The notes beneath the pieces are model-generated. The model was given only the letters and a program-made list of their open reading frames with translations. It was not told the DNA's origin and did not search any database. A DNA stretch of 64,000 nucleotides from Dryas octopetala (Eukaryota > Streptophyta > Magnoliopsida > Rosales > Rosaceae), in contig OY992835.1 of assembly GCA_963921425.1 (NCBI GenBank), positions 3,472,001 to 3,536,000 on the forward strand, given 5' to 3'. The first letter of the stretch is position 1; every line of letters begins with the position of its first letter. The position numbers and the translations under genes are program-made. This document shows, in pieces, positions 21,762-34,100 of the stretch.

Positions 21762-23894
21762 GTGTTTATGAACCCTGAACTTGTTGCTAGGTTGGAAAGG
21801 CTCAAGAACGAAGCTTTAGGAACATCACAAGTCAGCCCGCAACCTAGTGCATCAGATTCGAGTAGTGAAGAGACTGAGAGTGTCGAAATGGCTGAAGCAA
21901 ATGAGATTGTGCCGCAGCCCCTGAGCCATTTTTCAGCACCTTCGCTGCCCACTCAACCATCGTGCATTCGGTATGCAACCATAGCCACTGATTTCGAAAT
22001 CAAGAGTGGTCAGATTCACTTGTTGCCGAGCTACCATGGGCTGAATGGGGAGGATCCGATCCACTTTTTGAAGGAGTTTTCCGGGGTTTGTGAAGCCGCA
22101 CAATTGAGGGGCCTGAACGCCGATCAGTATCGTTTGAGGATGTTCCCTTTTGCACTTAAGGACAAGGCAAAGAGGTGGTTGTATTCGCTGCCCAGTGGTT
22201 CCATTTCGACATGGGATGATCTTTCGAGCAAGTTCCTGAACAAGTTTTATTCCATTTCAAAGACAAATTCAATCCGGAAGGAGATTCTTGGATTTGTGCA
22301 GAAAGCGGACGAGCCATTCCATGAGACTTGGGACCGATTCAATGAGTTACTTATTAGCTGCCCACACCATAACTTATCTCCTTGGTATGTGATTTGTTGT
22401 TTTTATCAGGGATTATTGGAGAGAGATCAAGCCAAGGTGGATTCGGCATGTGGTGGTGCGTTTATGTCAAAAACGGTGGATGAGGCTACAAATCTGATTG
22501 AATCACTTTCTTTGAGTTCTCAACAATGGGATTCCAATCGTTCAAGGGGAGGACCAAAGAGAGGGTTATATGAGGTAGCTGATGTGCCGAACACCATGGA
22601 GGGACAGATTTTGGAAATCAAGACTATGGTGCAGAAGTTATCTTTGGCTCAAGAGAAGCTGATGGGTATGCAAGAACAAGGAGGTGATGTGGAACACGTG
22701 AATCAGGTTGGGAATTATCCTAGGGTGCCATATGATCCGTTTTCTAACACTTATAACCCTGGATGGAAGAACAACCCTAATTTCAGGTGGAGCAACAACA
22801 ATGGACAGCAAGCTAGTGGGAGCACCAACAAGCCGTATGTGCACCCTAATGCCGAGAGGTCTAGTTTGGAGGACAAGATTGCTCAGATTGCTCAAAGCAC
22901 CACTTCCCTTGCTCAAAGCACCAATGCCTTCATGAACCGTACCGAGCAGCAGATGCAAGCCAATTCGAAGGCTATTGCACATTTGGAGAGTCAAATGGGT
23001 CAGATTGCCACTACTTTGGGTCAGAGAGAGAAGGGGAAATTGCTGAGCCAGCCTATCGTCAACCCGAAGAATGAGGAGCATGTAAATGCTATTTTTAGGA
23101 CTACTGCAAGAAAGAGAGTTAGAGTGGTCAAAACTAAGGAAGTGATTGAGATCAGTGATAGTGAGGAAGAGGAAGATCCAGACATGATTGAGGAGCAAGA
23201 TGATACACGAGTGATTCCCCTCATTCCGGACATCGACGTCACCAAGTTTCCAGCAACCATGAGGGAATTGAAGTCTATTGAGAAGAAGGTTGAGGAGCAG
23301 GGGCATAGTCACAACGTTCCTAGGGAGATTAGTGGTTATCTCTTTGCATCTTTTCCAAGCAAGAAGAGGGATCCGGGCTCATTGACCATACCGTGCAGCA
23401 TAGGGGAGTATGAGATCGCCAATGCCTTAATTGACAATGGCTCAGCTATCAATGTCATGCCGCTGGTTGTGTTCAAGAGGCTTGGATTTGTGGAGGCTGA
23501 TTTGCAACCGTTTGATTTGAACGTTCGCTTCGCCAACTCTTCAGTCGAGAAAGCCCTTGGTATGCTTGTGGATGTTTTGGTTAAATGTCGTAAATTACTA
23601 ATTCCCACTGATTTCATAGTGCTAGATGTGCCGAGACTTCCGGGCGACGTTTCTATTATACTTGGGAGACCATTCTTGTGCACCTCTAACATGGAGTACA
23701 AAGCGTTGGAGAGTACCATGAAGATTCGGCACTACACCAAGCAAGAGGTCTATTTGCTCACTTCCGAGATGCCACAAAATGAGGAGATCACTTTTTATGG
23801 AGAGGAAAAGTCAGAAACAGAGAGCTTCTTCAGTTCGTTCTTAGGGAGTGTCGAGAGTAGCAATGGCAAGAAGAAGAGGAAAGGACGCAAGTAG
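21762..23894 (+). CDS. gag: gag-protease protein of the family-A LTR element
   Basis: An open frame of 710 codons. Residues ~70-265 are the retrotransposon gag region (LLPSYHGLNGED, FLKEFSGVCEAAQLRG, MFPFALKDKAKRWLYSL, FLNKFYS, FHETWDRFNELL, CCFYQGLLERDQAKVD). Residues ~300-480 hold glutamine/asparagine-rich sequence and a NPNFRWSNNNGQQASG segment typical of Athila/Tat gag. Residues ~520-690 look like the retropepsin-like region (IPCSIGEYEIANALIDNGSA, then ILGRPFL). The C terminus is basic (KKKRKGRK). It would act in the cytoplasm as shell protein plus processing enzyme. The start at 21762 is the first in-frame ATG after the leader. A shorter minus-strand relative lies at 6821-15640. The frame looks whole; whether it is expressed is unknown. 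Confidence 0.85.
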   Translation: MFMNPELVARLERLKNEALGTSQVSPQPSASDSSSEETESVEMAEANEIVPQPLSHFSAPSLPTQPSCIRYATIATDFEIKSGQIHLLPSYHGLNGEDPIHFLKEFSGVCEAAQLRGLNADQYRLRMFPFALKDKAKRWLYSLPSGSISTWDDLSSKFLNKFYSISKTNSIRKEILGFVQKADEPFHETWDRFNELLISCPHHNLSPWYVICCFYQGLLERDQAKVDSACGGAFMSKTVDEATNLIESLSLSSQQWDSNRSRGGPKRGLYEVADVPNTMEGQILEIKTMVQKLSLAQEKLMGMQEQGGDVEHVNQVGNYPRVPYDPFSNTYNPGWKNNPNFRWSNNNGQQASGSTNKPYVHPNAERSSLEDKIAQIAQSTTSLAQSTNAFMNRTEQQMQANSKAIAHLESQMGQIATTLGQREKGKLLSQPIVNPKNEEHVNAIFRTTARKRVRVVKTKEVIEISDSEEEEDPDMIEEQDDTRVIPLIPDIDVTKFPATMRELKSIEKKVEEQGHSHNVPREISGYLFASFPSKKRDPGSLTIPCSIGEYEIANALIDNGSAINVMPLVVFKRLGFVEADLQPFDLNVRFANSSVEKALGMLVDVLVKCRKLLIPTDFIVLDVPRLPGDVSIILGRPFLCTSNMEYKALESTMKIRHYTKQEVYLLTSEMPQNEEITFYGEEKSETESFFSSFLGSVESSNGKKKRKGRK

Positions 23895-25877
23895 AGGAGA
23901 AGGCAATGTCAGGCTGAAGACAGAAAAACAAGCGCTGATTGGGAGGCAACCCAAGTTTTAGTTTCGAATAATGGAGGAGGAGTCATCGAGGACCAAGGAG
24001 GCCGCGCCTACCCTTGGAGTGTCCACACTTGCAGCCGCAAGTAAACAGTTTCTTTATTTCGATTCATAAGACAATTTTTCATTTTGGTGTGTTTATTTGG
24101 TTTTGGATATTTGCAATTTCCCGTTTCGCTTAATTTGATCATTCTTGCATTTATTTCATATACATTGAGGGCAATGTATCATTTAAGTGTGGGGGGAAGG
24201 GCAATTGTCATTTGTTAGTGTTTTTAGGTTAGAACAAGTGTTTTAGGTGTTTTAAGTGTTTTTAAGCGTTTTTAGAAAAGAAAAAAAAAATTTCATTTTT
24301 TTTGTGTTTTTAGGTTAGGAAAAACTTTTTCTTGTGTTTTTAAACTTAGGGTGTCAAAACCCACATCAAAATGCACGTTTTCGTTAGATCTCATTCACCT
24401 TAGTGATGGATGTGACTCTTTTGAAGTGTGCGACATTGTTTTAAAAACAAAAAAGTTTTTGAGTCATTGTGGTTGTTTCAGGTCGTTTTGAGTCCCCAAC
24501 TAATTGATTTGATTGTGCATGATTGTTATGACATGTTTTAGTATTGTGTGTATATTTGGTGTTCTTTTCATTCTAATAGTGTTCCATAACATATCTTGCA
24601 ATTCTATGTCATTTGGCCTTGTTGATATGAATTTAGGTTGAGATTAGCATTTCTAATGATTATATGCATAATAGAGTAGACTTGCATGACCTAAGTGAGC
24701 TTTTGAGCCCTGTTCTTCAATTCTTGAGTGTTGCGCGCCACTCTGATTCTATCATTGTCATTTAAGTCGTTGTTGTGATCTCATTATCTTTCATTTGGTC
24801 ATTTGCTTGGAATATGCATAATCTTGAATCAATGAGCTAGAACTCTTTTCTTGTGTACACAAAGCGTGTGGTATATGCATAACTCTTGAGAAATGAATTT
24901 AGGCCCTGTTTGTGTACCCCATAGCCTAAAAAGCCTACCCATTACATGTTTTATCCTTAGTTACCCATTTTGAGCCTTTTAAGCCGTTTTCTTTGTTACC
25001 TCATACCAAACCCTAAGTTTGGGGGTGTTACACCCCTTTTACTTGTTTTACCCTATTTATGGTGTTGCAATGTGTTTACATGTTGATTGAGGTGAAAAAG
25101 AAGTGAAAATGCATAGCTTATACAAAAATGTGTTAGAAAAGTATGTATGCCGTGCCCAAAGAAAAGAAAAAGAAAAGAAATCAAAGAAAAGAGATGAGAC
25201 GGTTTCAAAAGAAGAAAAAGTGAGCAAAAAGAGTCAAATTAAGCTATGAAGTGCAAAGAAGCAAGGTAAACCTCAAAATGTTATATTAATGCTTGCAATG
25301 CCATGAATTTAGCCCTTTGTGTTTCCTTTTCATTTCAATACCCTATCCTAGCCTAAGCTTTCATTATAACCCTATTAAAGTCCTAACTGATCTCAAGAGG
25401 TGTGTATTATACTTATGTGGAGTCTATTTAAGAAGGGAGCCTATGGTTATTGATTCTATTTCAAGCATTTGTATTCCTTTCATGAGATCAGTATTCTTTA
25501 TAAAATGTGCCTTTATTTCATGTACATATGTGAGCTAATTGTTTTTGTTACATATTTCCTCTCACAGACTTTTGAGTGTTTATCATTGAGAGTATGTCAT
25601 AGTGAGGATTGGAGTTGAATCTATTATGTATGTATTGATTTAGTCTTGTTTGTCTAATACTTGGATTTGTGTCAAGGATGGCCTATATGACACTAGAGGA
25701 GCGAGGTATGTTATTTGAAATGTTATTAGAATTTGGAGAATACAATTGATATGCCTTGCTTACCTATGTGATTAATGGTTGTGTGCATGAATTCAATTGT
25801 TGGGATGTTAGAGTCAGTCTTGAGTCTTTTCTTTACTTTATTTGCTCGAGGACTAGCAAAATCTAAGTTTGGGGGTG
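23895..25877 (+). other. Noncoding interior of the family-A element, with polypurine tracts
   Basis: There is no recognisable reverse transcriptase, RNase H or integrase. It contains 'cattgagggcaatgtatc' with 'aagtgtggggggaagg' (24168-24209), a pairing of motifs common near the 3' end of Athila/Tat elements, then T- and A-rich sequence. It ends with aagtttgggggtg directly before the 3' LTR, the likely plus-strand primer tract. A second 'aagtttgggggtg' copy lies at 25014-25026. Short frames here look like noise. Confidence 0.7.
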
Positions 25878-26379
25878 TGATGAGTGTGCATTTTGCATCA
25901 CTTTATGATACTAATTCCTTAACCTAGAGTGTTAGAACTCGATATTTTGCGTTTCTTGTCTTGTTTTTGTGTTTTCAGGTCAAATGAAGTAGAAATGAGA
26001 AAAAGAAGCAAATGGAGCCATTTTGGGACATTTCCTGGTCAAACCAGGAAAACGAGTGAAATCCTGGTCAAACCAGGAAAAGTGCAGAAATCCTAGTCAA
26101 ATGAGGATTCCTAGTCACACTAGGAAACATCAAGTTCAGAACCATCATTGCGGAGCCAGAAATGAGAAATCCTGATTCGAACAGGAAATCCTGGTTGAAC
26201 TAGGAAACCTAACCCAACTAGGGAAAGGAGTCCTAATGACACTAGGAGACCCCAGGGGCAATATGGTCATTACGAGAAGTCGAAATGGATAAGGAATCTC
26301 TCATTTTCTAGGAATCCTAGTTGCACCAGGAAATGTTGGTCAAAGTCAAGGTTCCAGAAGCTTCTAGAAGGTGGTGGAC

Positions 26380-29250
26380 TGTAACAACCCGACCCAAATT
26401 TTCACTAGAAATTTAAATTTTTATTTAACTATGTTTTAAGAGAATTTTTTTAAAAGGATGTGGAATTGAATTTTAAAGATTTTGATATTTATTTGGAAAA
26501 TAAAAAGGGTTTTGATTTAAAGTTTTGATTTATTTATTTTTGTTTTTGTTTTAATTTGAGCTTAACCAAAAGTTGACTTTTAAAAAGAATGAGAATTCGA
26601 TTTTGACTTCGGGTCCGTTAGATAGGTTTCGAACTCACGATTTCATAGACACGCGGCACGCGCCAATCCGCGTTACGGTTTGAAAGATTTAGGCGTTTAA
26701 AGTGAGGGGCAATGTTGTAAATTTATAAAAGTGGGTTTTAAAAATCAGATTTCCTCTCTCTAGATTTTTCCACAACTCTCTCTCTCTAGAACCTTCTCTC
26801 CCTTTCTATTTATCACCCCCCCGCACTCTCTCTCTCACTCTCGGTTTTCCTCTCCCCCGCACCCTCTCCCCTGTGCCACCAGCCCCAGCCACCCCACTCA
26901 CCATCACCGGCCACCTCTGGCCAGCCTCTGGCTCCGGCGAGTTCCCCCAGGCGCCGACCACCCCTCCGGCCTCCTCTCTCCCCGAGTTTTCTCTCTCCCC
27001 CTTTTCTCTGTGCGCAACCAGCTCAGCTTAGCCCAGCCCAGCCCGGCCAATTCCGGCCATTTCCCGACCAGCCCAGGCCACCGGCGAGCCTTCCCGACGC
27101 CGACCACCTCACCCGGCCATTCCTCCAGCCAGCCCAGCTCCCACACGCGCGAAATCAGGGCCAGAGGAAGCCCAGCCCGCTGCCATTGCTCTCCGGATTC
27201 CGGCCAAATCTCGGCTCTTCCCATCTCTATTTTCGGTGAGATTCCTTCCATTTCCTTTGGGCTTCCATTCCCCTAACCTTAGGTTGATTAATTTTGAATA
27301 ATTAGAATTGGAAGTGTCTTGAATTTATAGTCATTTTGGGTTCATATGAAATTTCTGGATTTTGGGCTGTTATTGTGTTTTCTTAGACGAATTATACCCT
27401 TAAGATACCCATTTGTCATTTAGAACTCGAAATTTGACTACATTTAGAGGAAATTAAGTTTTGGGAGGTTGGATTTGTGAGGTTAGAATAACCATTTCGG
27501 GTCAGTTGGGGTTTGGCCAAGTCTTAGGGTAGTTTTGGTGTAGTTTTGGACAATCTCTTGAATGTAGGATCATTTAGAGCCAATGTTGAGTTGGTTGTCG
27601 ATCTTGGGTAGGTTGGAAGTGATTAGAGAAACCGAAAAGTGTTTCGGACCGTAATTGGAGACTAATTTTACGGTTTTGTTGTGCATTTTATAGGCGAGAC
27701 GACCGTGGTTCGTGACGATCCGGCGGAGGATCGAAGCTAGGGCTATCACTGTGAGTGGACTAATTTTTATTTTCCTGAAATGTTTTATACGTTTGTTAAT
27801 GAAATTCGATTTCTTGACTATATTGGGTTTGAACCTAAGTTAAAGGATTTTGAGATAGAATTCGGTTTTAAAAATCTTTTTCCTAAGTTTAAATCGATGT
27901 TTATGGGTTATGCATGACGATCTAATAAGTTTTATATATTTTCTTGAAGAAATTGATTTGGACTAATACCTTCATCATGTTGATTTATTGCCATTGGAGA
28001 GCATGTTTTAAAACAAGTTTGAGGAATTTCATTTATATTTGAAAAATCTTGTTTTAAGCTTTGAATAAATTAAATATTTCTATTTGAAAATTGTGGTGGA
28101 AACTAAGGATTTTGTGGTTTTGCGTATTCAAAGTTTCATGGATTTATGTATTTGGTTTTGTTAAATAAAGTTTAAAAGGATACGAAAGGACTGAGTTTTA
28201 TTTTAATATATTTACGATGGGGTTATGGAAAAATGGTTTTCAAACCACCCTTTGCAGTACCCTCCAGGTTATCAGATACATAGGTCTTTGGGACCCATCA
28301 CGACACACATATAGGCTTTGGGCCGTGTGTCGGGATGCTTCGCCCTTTGGGGGCTGCTCTGCGTGCACGTATGACCAGGATTGCCTGCACGTGCTGATTT
28401 TACTCACGCGTGTGTATGGCCAGGATATTGCCTGCACGTGTTGGATTTACTCCACGCGTGTGTATGGCCAGGATATTGCCTACACGTGTTGGATTTCACT
28501 CCACGCGTGTGTATGGCCAGGATTATTCAGGGTATATAGCATGGTGGAAAACAAATTTGGTTATTTTCGGAAATTATCAAATATGTTTTTAAGTGAGGGA
28601 TTTCTTCTGAATTCCATCAAGGTTGTTGTTACGATGTTTTACGGTTCGGTTGTTTTAAGAAATTGTTTTCTTGAGAAAATATCTATCGTTTTATGAGATT
28701 CTTTAAATTTAAATAAACTTTATGGTTTTTAAACTGGGGGATTTCAGAGAGTGACGTGAGGTCTTAGTGTTAAATGTGGTTTTGAAGGATTTTCTGAAAC
28801 AAGAAGTTTACTTTCATTTTCGTTTGCATTAAACTGTCCACTCACTGAGTTTGTCTCACGGATTATTTGTTTTGTCTTAAATTGTCCCCCAGGTAGTAGA
28901 TTTGGTGGAGGTCGAGCCAAACACGTCGAGGCAGTTGCAATCATCTCCTTAGTTGGACCCTGTAGGCGCCAGTTAATATTCTTCTAAAAATTCCTTGTAT
29001 TAGGATAGTAGCTCTGATAATCATCTACAATTTTAAGTTGGATTCTCTGTGAAATTTGTTGGGTCTGAGACCCTTTTTGGTTGTGGTAGAGGTGGTTGCA
29101 GTTTAGAAGTTCTTTTAACAGGTATTGGAATTTCTGGGTTAGTCCATTTTCAGGGGAGGTTCTGCCGAATTTTCGTAGGATTTTCCTTGAATTTGGATTC
29201 CCGCAGGACCTCTCCGGGTTTCAGGGTGGAATCCGGGGGCGGTCCTGCCA
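26380..29250 (+). mobile_element. Solo LTR, family B, inside the 3' LTR-A
   Basis: Begins TGTAACAACCCGACCC and ends CGGTCCTGCCA (2,871 bp), flanked by the perfect duplication TGGAC (26375-26379 and 29251-29255), which is single in the 5' LTR-A at 19689. It has the A/T-rich start, CT-rich and GC-rich stretches (26750-27230), conserved block 'gtgacgatccggcggaggat' (27712-27731), minisatellite (28380-28530) and conserved 3' block. It must be younger than the host element, whose LTRs are themselves nearly identical. Frames at 26904-27276 are GC-rich low-complexity. Confidence 0.9.
28380..28530 (+). repeat. ~48-bp minisatellite inside LTR-B
   Basis: Three to four copies of a unit containing tgtatggccaggat and cacgcgtg. 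It is at the same LTR position as the minisatellites at 3890, 14524 and 61610, but only the ggccaggat core is shared. Confidence 0.8.
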
Positions 29251-31156
29251 TGGACATCCATGGAAATGAATGGAGGGAAGAAATGAATTTGAATTCAAAT
29301 GGAAATGAGAGGCAAAATGGGAAGTCAAAAGTGGAGGGCCCATGGGCCCTAGGGATGCCGAACCAAGATGGGCCATGCATGCACATGCATGGGCCCAAAC
29401 CCTAGCAGCCCAAAGACCATGCGCAAGGAGAAAGATGGCAGCCCATGCATGCGCATGCATGCCATGCAAACCCTAGCAGCCAAGGAGCCCATGCGCAAGC
29501 CCAAGATGCAAGCCCAAGGTGGAAGCCCATGGAGTGAAACCCTAGCCCATCTTGTGCAAGCCACTTCAGCCCAACACATGTGAAGCCCAAAGCACATCAA
29601 GGTCCAAGACCAGCAGCCCATGCGCAAGGGAGGGGGGCCTAGCTGACTTGCATGCGCCACTTAAGCCCAAGAGGACCAAGCCTTGCCGCAAGCCTATTGC
29701 ACCCTAACCCTAGCTGATGCCGCAAGCTACAAGGAGAAGAAACCCTAGCAGCCGCATGTTTTCTTTTCCTTGCCTCTCAAGGATTTGTCTTCTATATATA
29801 TCCCCTCAATTCTGAACCCTAGGGATCACTTTTTCTCACCTCCTACACTCCAGCCGAAATCACTCTTGTCTCCTGTTAGTTTAATTTTCAGTTTTAGGTT
29901 TTTATTTTCAGAAGTTAGAGAAGGTGAGGGAGAGCCGAATTCAGAGGGTTCTAGAGAGAGAAGGGTGCGTGACAAGTGAGAGAGAGAAGGACCAGCCTGC
30001 TGCCGCAAGCCCTAGCTGACCTTGCCGTGAGTTCCTCCTGCTTGCTAGGTGCCTCCTTCTTCTTCTCTCCTTGCCGCAGCCACCCTAGTGTTTGCACCTC
30101 TGATTTTGTTTCTTTTTCCTTCTAGTTTTCTATTTTATTGTTGGTTTATGCTACTGAAATTAATTAGTTTATGATTCTTAATTTATTTAGTGCATGGTTC
30201 TGATTTCATTTATTTTATGCAATTTAATTTAGTTGTTTAGTTTATGTTTTTAAGTTTTTTTACTTTGCGTTTCTGATTTTCTTTTGCAAGCATGAATTGG
30301 GACTTTGTTTATTGTTGCTGTTTTTATTCATTTAAATTAAGTATGTAGGTTAGTTATTCTATCTTGCATGTTAGTCGTAGGTGGATTAATGGATTCGTAT
30401 GCTCTAACAAATCGTTTATCCGCCTCTTGGTCTATTAGTTTGATGTTTGCATGTATTAAATTTCCACTATCTATTAGAACCCGTCACTAGTTGTTTGCGT
30501 CCTTTGACTGGCCACCTTAGGGTAATTGCATCTAGTTTATTTGTTAGGTTTAGCTGTGAAATAGTCAAAGACACTAAACCACAAGTAACAAGGGAATAAG
30601 GGATTATTCTTGGTAGTGGGGTTGGGCGACCTCTATAAGGAAATAGTCAAAGCTTATATGTTGTGCATGTTTGACGTTCTCATAAAACTTAATGACTCCT
30701 GCATGGGTAACAGCTGCCTTAGCTTGAACTAGGGAACATGTAGGTTAACTGGCTAAGGAAGGCCCAAGAAGCTCTTAGTTTATGCATTAGGAGAACAATT
30801 GCGAGAAAGTAACTAGCCAAACCTTTTTAGCAGTCAAACTTTAATATGTTGTGTTCAAATTAACTGTCATTAGCCTTGGATGGTTATTGCATGCTTATCT
30901 GATTTGAAACTGAAAACTTAACATTGCAAGATAGAATAAGGGTGTGTGCGTGTGGTGATGTGTGCGTGAGTTCCATCTTTCAAAACCCCCAATTTAGTTA
31001 TTCTAGTGATTATTTGAATTGATTTGTTGTGTATTAACCATTCCCTGTGGGATCGACCTCGTGCTTGTACGCTTTGCTACTAATGCGATTCGTGCACTTG
31101 CGAGTAAACTTGGAATGAGATAATTGTTTATTTTGTTCTAAGAAAACACTTCAACA

Positions 31157-34100
31157 TGGCACCAAAAGGTTCTCGCTTGCCAAGAAAGTCATGTCAAAAC
31201 ACTTTCTCTTGTTGGAATTAGAGTTCTAGACCTTCTTAACTGCATTTGGTGTTAAGAACGCACGAAAACGTCAATTCAGTGCATACTTGGTCCAATTTCG
31301 TTCTGATTGTACCAAAACGTTCCCGGATGGCAAGAAAGAGATGTCGAAGAACTTTCTTATGTTAGGATGAGGGTTCTAGACCTATTGAAGCACATTTGGT
31401 GTTAAGAACCCTAAAAAACATTATTTCGCTGCATAGTTGGTCCAATTTCGTCTAAATTGCACCAAAATGTTCCCGGTTGGCAAGAAAATCATGTCAAAGC
31501 GATTTCTCATGTTAGAATTTGCGATCTAGACCTATTGAACCATATTTCGTGTTAAGAACGTAAATAAACGTCATTTCGGTCATATTTGATCCAATTTCGT
31601 CCAAATTACACCAAAACGTTCCCGGTTGGCAAGAAAAACACGAGGAAGGACTTTCTCATGTTATGATTAGCGTTCTATACCTTTTGAACCATATTTGGTT
31701 TTAAGAATACACAAAAACGTCATTTTGTTGTATACTTAGTCTAATTCCGTAAAAATTGCACCAAAAGGTTCCTGGTTGGCAAGAAAGTCTTGTCAAAACA
31801 CTTTCTCATGTTAGAATTAGCGTTCTAGACCTTTTTAACCGCATTTGGTATTAAGAACACATGAAAATATTAATTCGGTGCATACTTGGTCTAATTTCGT
31901 TTTGATTGTACCAAAACGATCCCGGATGGCAAGAAACACATGTCAAAGAACTTTCTTATGTATGGATGAGTGTTCTAGACCTATTGAAGAACATTTGGTG
32001 TTATGAACCCTCAAAAACATAATTTCGGTGCGTACTTGGTCCAATTTCATCCAAATTGCACTAACAGGTTCCAGGTTGGCAAAAAAGTCATGTCAAAACA
32101 CTTTCTCATGTTAGAATTAGTGTTCTAGACCTTTTTAACCGCCTTTAGTGTTAAGAACGCACGAAAACGTAATTTCGCTGCATAGTTGGTCCAATTTTGT
32201 CCAAATTGCAGCAAAAGGTTCCCAGATAGCAAGAAAAACAATGCGAACCACTTTCTCATGTTAGAGTTAGCGTTCTTCACCTATTGAACCACATTCGGTG
32301 TTAAGAACGCACATAAACGTCATTTCGGTTAATACTTGGTCCAATTTCATCCAAATTACACCAAAACGTTCTCGGTTGGTAAGAAAAATATGGGGAAGCG
32401 CTTTCTCATGTTAGTATTAGCGTTCTAGACCATTTGAACCACATTTGGTTTTAAGAATACACAAAAATGTCATTTATGAGTATCCTTAGTCCAATTATGT
32501 CCAAATTGTACCAAAAGGTTTCCGGTTGGCAAGAAAGTCATGTCAATGCACCTTCTCATGTTAAAATTAGCGTGGTAGACCGTTTTAACCGCATTTAGTG
32601 TTAAGAACGCACGAAAACGTTAATTCGGGGCAAACTTGGTCGAATTTCATTCTAATTGTACCAAAACGTTCCCGGATGGCAAGAAACACATGTTGAAGAA
32701 CTTTCTTATGTTAGGATGAGTGTTCTAGACCTATTGATGCACATTTGGTGTTATGAACCCTCAAAAACGTTATTTTGCTGCAAACTTGGTCCAAATTTAT
32801 CCAAATTGCACCAACAGGTTTCCGGTTGGCAAGAAAGTCATGTCAAAGCACTTTTTCATGTTAGAATTAGCATTCTAGACCTTTTGAACCGCCTTTAATG
32901 TTAGAACGCACGAAAACAAAATTTCGGCGCATACGTGGTCCAATTTCGTCCTAATTGCACTAAAACGTTCCAAGATCGCAAGAAAGACATTGGGAACCAA
33001 TTTCTCATGTCAGGATTAACGTTCTAGACCTAGTGAAGCACATTTGGAGTTAAGTAAACACAAAAATCTCATTTAGGTGTATACTTAGTCCAATTTCATT
33101 CAAATTGCATGAAAAGATTCCTGGTTGGTAAGAAAGTCTTGTCAAAGCACTTTCTCATGTTAGAATTAGCTTCCTAGACCTATTGAACCATATTTGGTGT
33201 TAAGAACGCACATAAACATCATTTCGGTTCATATTTGGTCCAATTTCATCCATATTACACCAAAACGTTCCCGGTTGACAAGAAAAACGTGGGGAAGCAC
33301 TTTCCCTTGTTAGGATTAGCGTTTTAGACCTTTTGAACCACATTTGGTTTTAAGAATACACAAAAACGTCATTTAGGTGTATCCTTAGACCAATTCCGTC
33401 CAAATTGCACCAAAAGGTTCTCACTTGGCAAGAAAGTAAAGTCAGAGCACTTTTTCATGTTGGATTTAGCGTTCTAGACATTTTTAACCGCATTTGGTGT
33501 TAAGAACACACGAAAACGTCAATTCAGTGCATACTTGGTCCAATTTCGTTCTGATTGTACTAAAACGTTCCCGGATGGCAAGAAAGACATGTCGAAGAAC
33601 TTTTTTATGTTAGGATGAGTGTTCTAGACCTATTGAAGCACATTTTTTGTTAAAAACTCTCAAAAACATTATTTCGCTGCATACTTGGTCCAATTTCATC
33701 CAAATTGCCCCAAAAGGTTCCTGGTTGGCAAGAATGTCATGTCAAAGCACTTTCTCATGTTAGAATTTGCGTTCTAAACCTATTGAACCATATTTAGTGT
33801 TAAGAACGCAAATAAACATCATTTCGGTTCATAATTGGTCCAATTTCGTCCAAATTACACCAAGACGTTCCCGGTTGGCAAAAAAAACATGGGGAAGCAC
33901 TTTCCCATGTTAGGATTAGCGTTCTAAACCTTTTGAACCACATTTTGTTTTAAAAATACACAAAAACATCATTTAGCTGTATACTATGTCCAAATCCGTA
34001 AAAATTGATCCAAATGGTTCCCGGTTGGCAAGAAAATCATGTCAAAACACTTTCTCACGTTAGAATTAGCGTTCTAGACCTTTTTAACCGCATTTGGTGT

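Larger units (their letters stand above)
19198..31156 (+). mobile_element. Structurally complete gag-only LTR element, family A, with nested LTR-B
   Basis: Ends TGATGAG...CAACA with a perfect 5-bp duplication TGGCA (19193-19197 and 31157-31161) in satellite DNA. Parts: 5' LTR 19198-21584, tRNA-Asp primer site 21591-21608, gag-protease frame 21762-23894, about 2 kb noncoding, purine-rich tract before 25878, and 3' LTR 25878-31156 interrupted by a solo LTR-B. No reverse transcriptase, RNase H or integrase region is recognisable, so it should depend on a related element for copying. The gag type, primer site and G-rich 3' tract resemble the Athila/Tat side of plant Ty3/gypsy; the class resembles published TR-GAG elements. 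The LTR pair differs by roughly 1% by eye, implying a young insertion. Confidence 0.9.
25878..31156 (+). mobile_element. 3' LTR of the complete family-A element, split by an LTR-B
   Basis: Starts TGATGAG at 25878 and ends CAACA at 31156. Without the nested 2,871-bp insertion and its duplication it is about 2.40 kb and almost identical to the 5' LTR: the quasi-palindromes (26030-26335), CATGCATG and telobox-like stretch (29370-29850) and R-U5 end (31050-31156) all match. Confidence 0.9.

Noticed and set aside
26904-27276. Frames rich in tryptophan/glycine or proline on opposite strands
   Set aside because: Same LTR-B GC-rich stretch; composition shadows.
32656-32898. An 80-codon frame in the satellite
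   Set aside because: A chance frame across two monomers; neighbouring monomers do not keep it.
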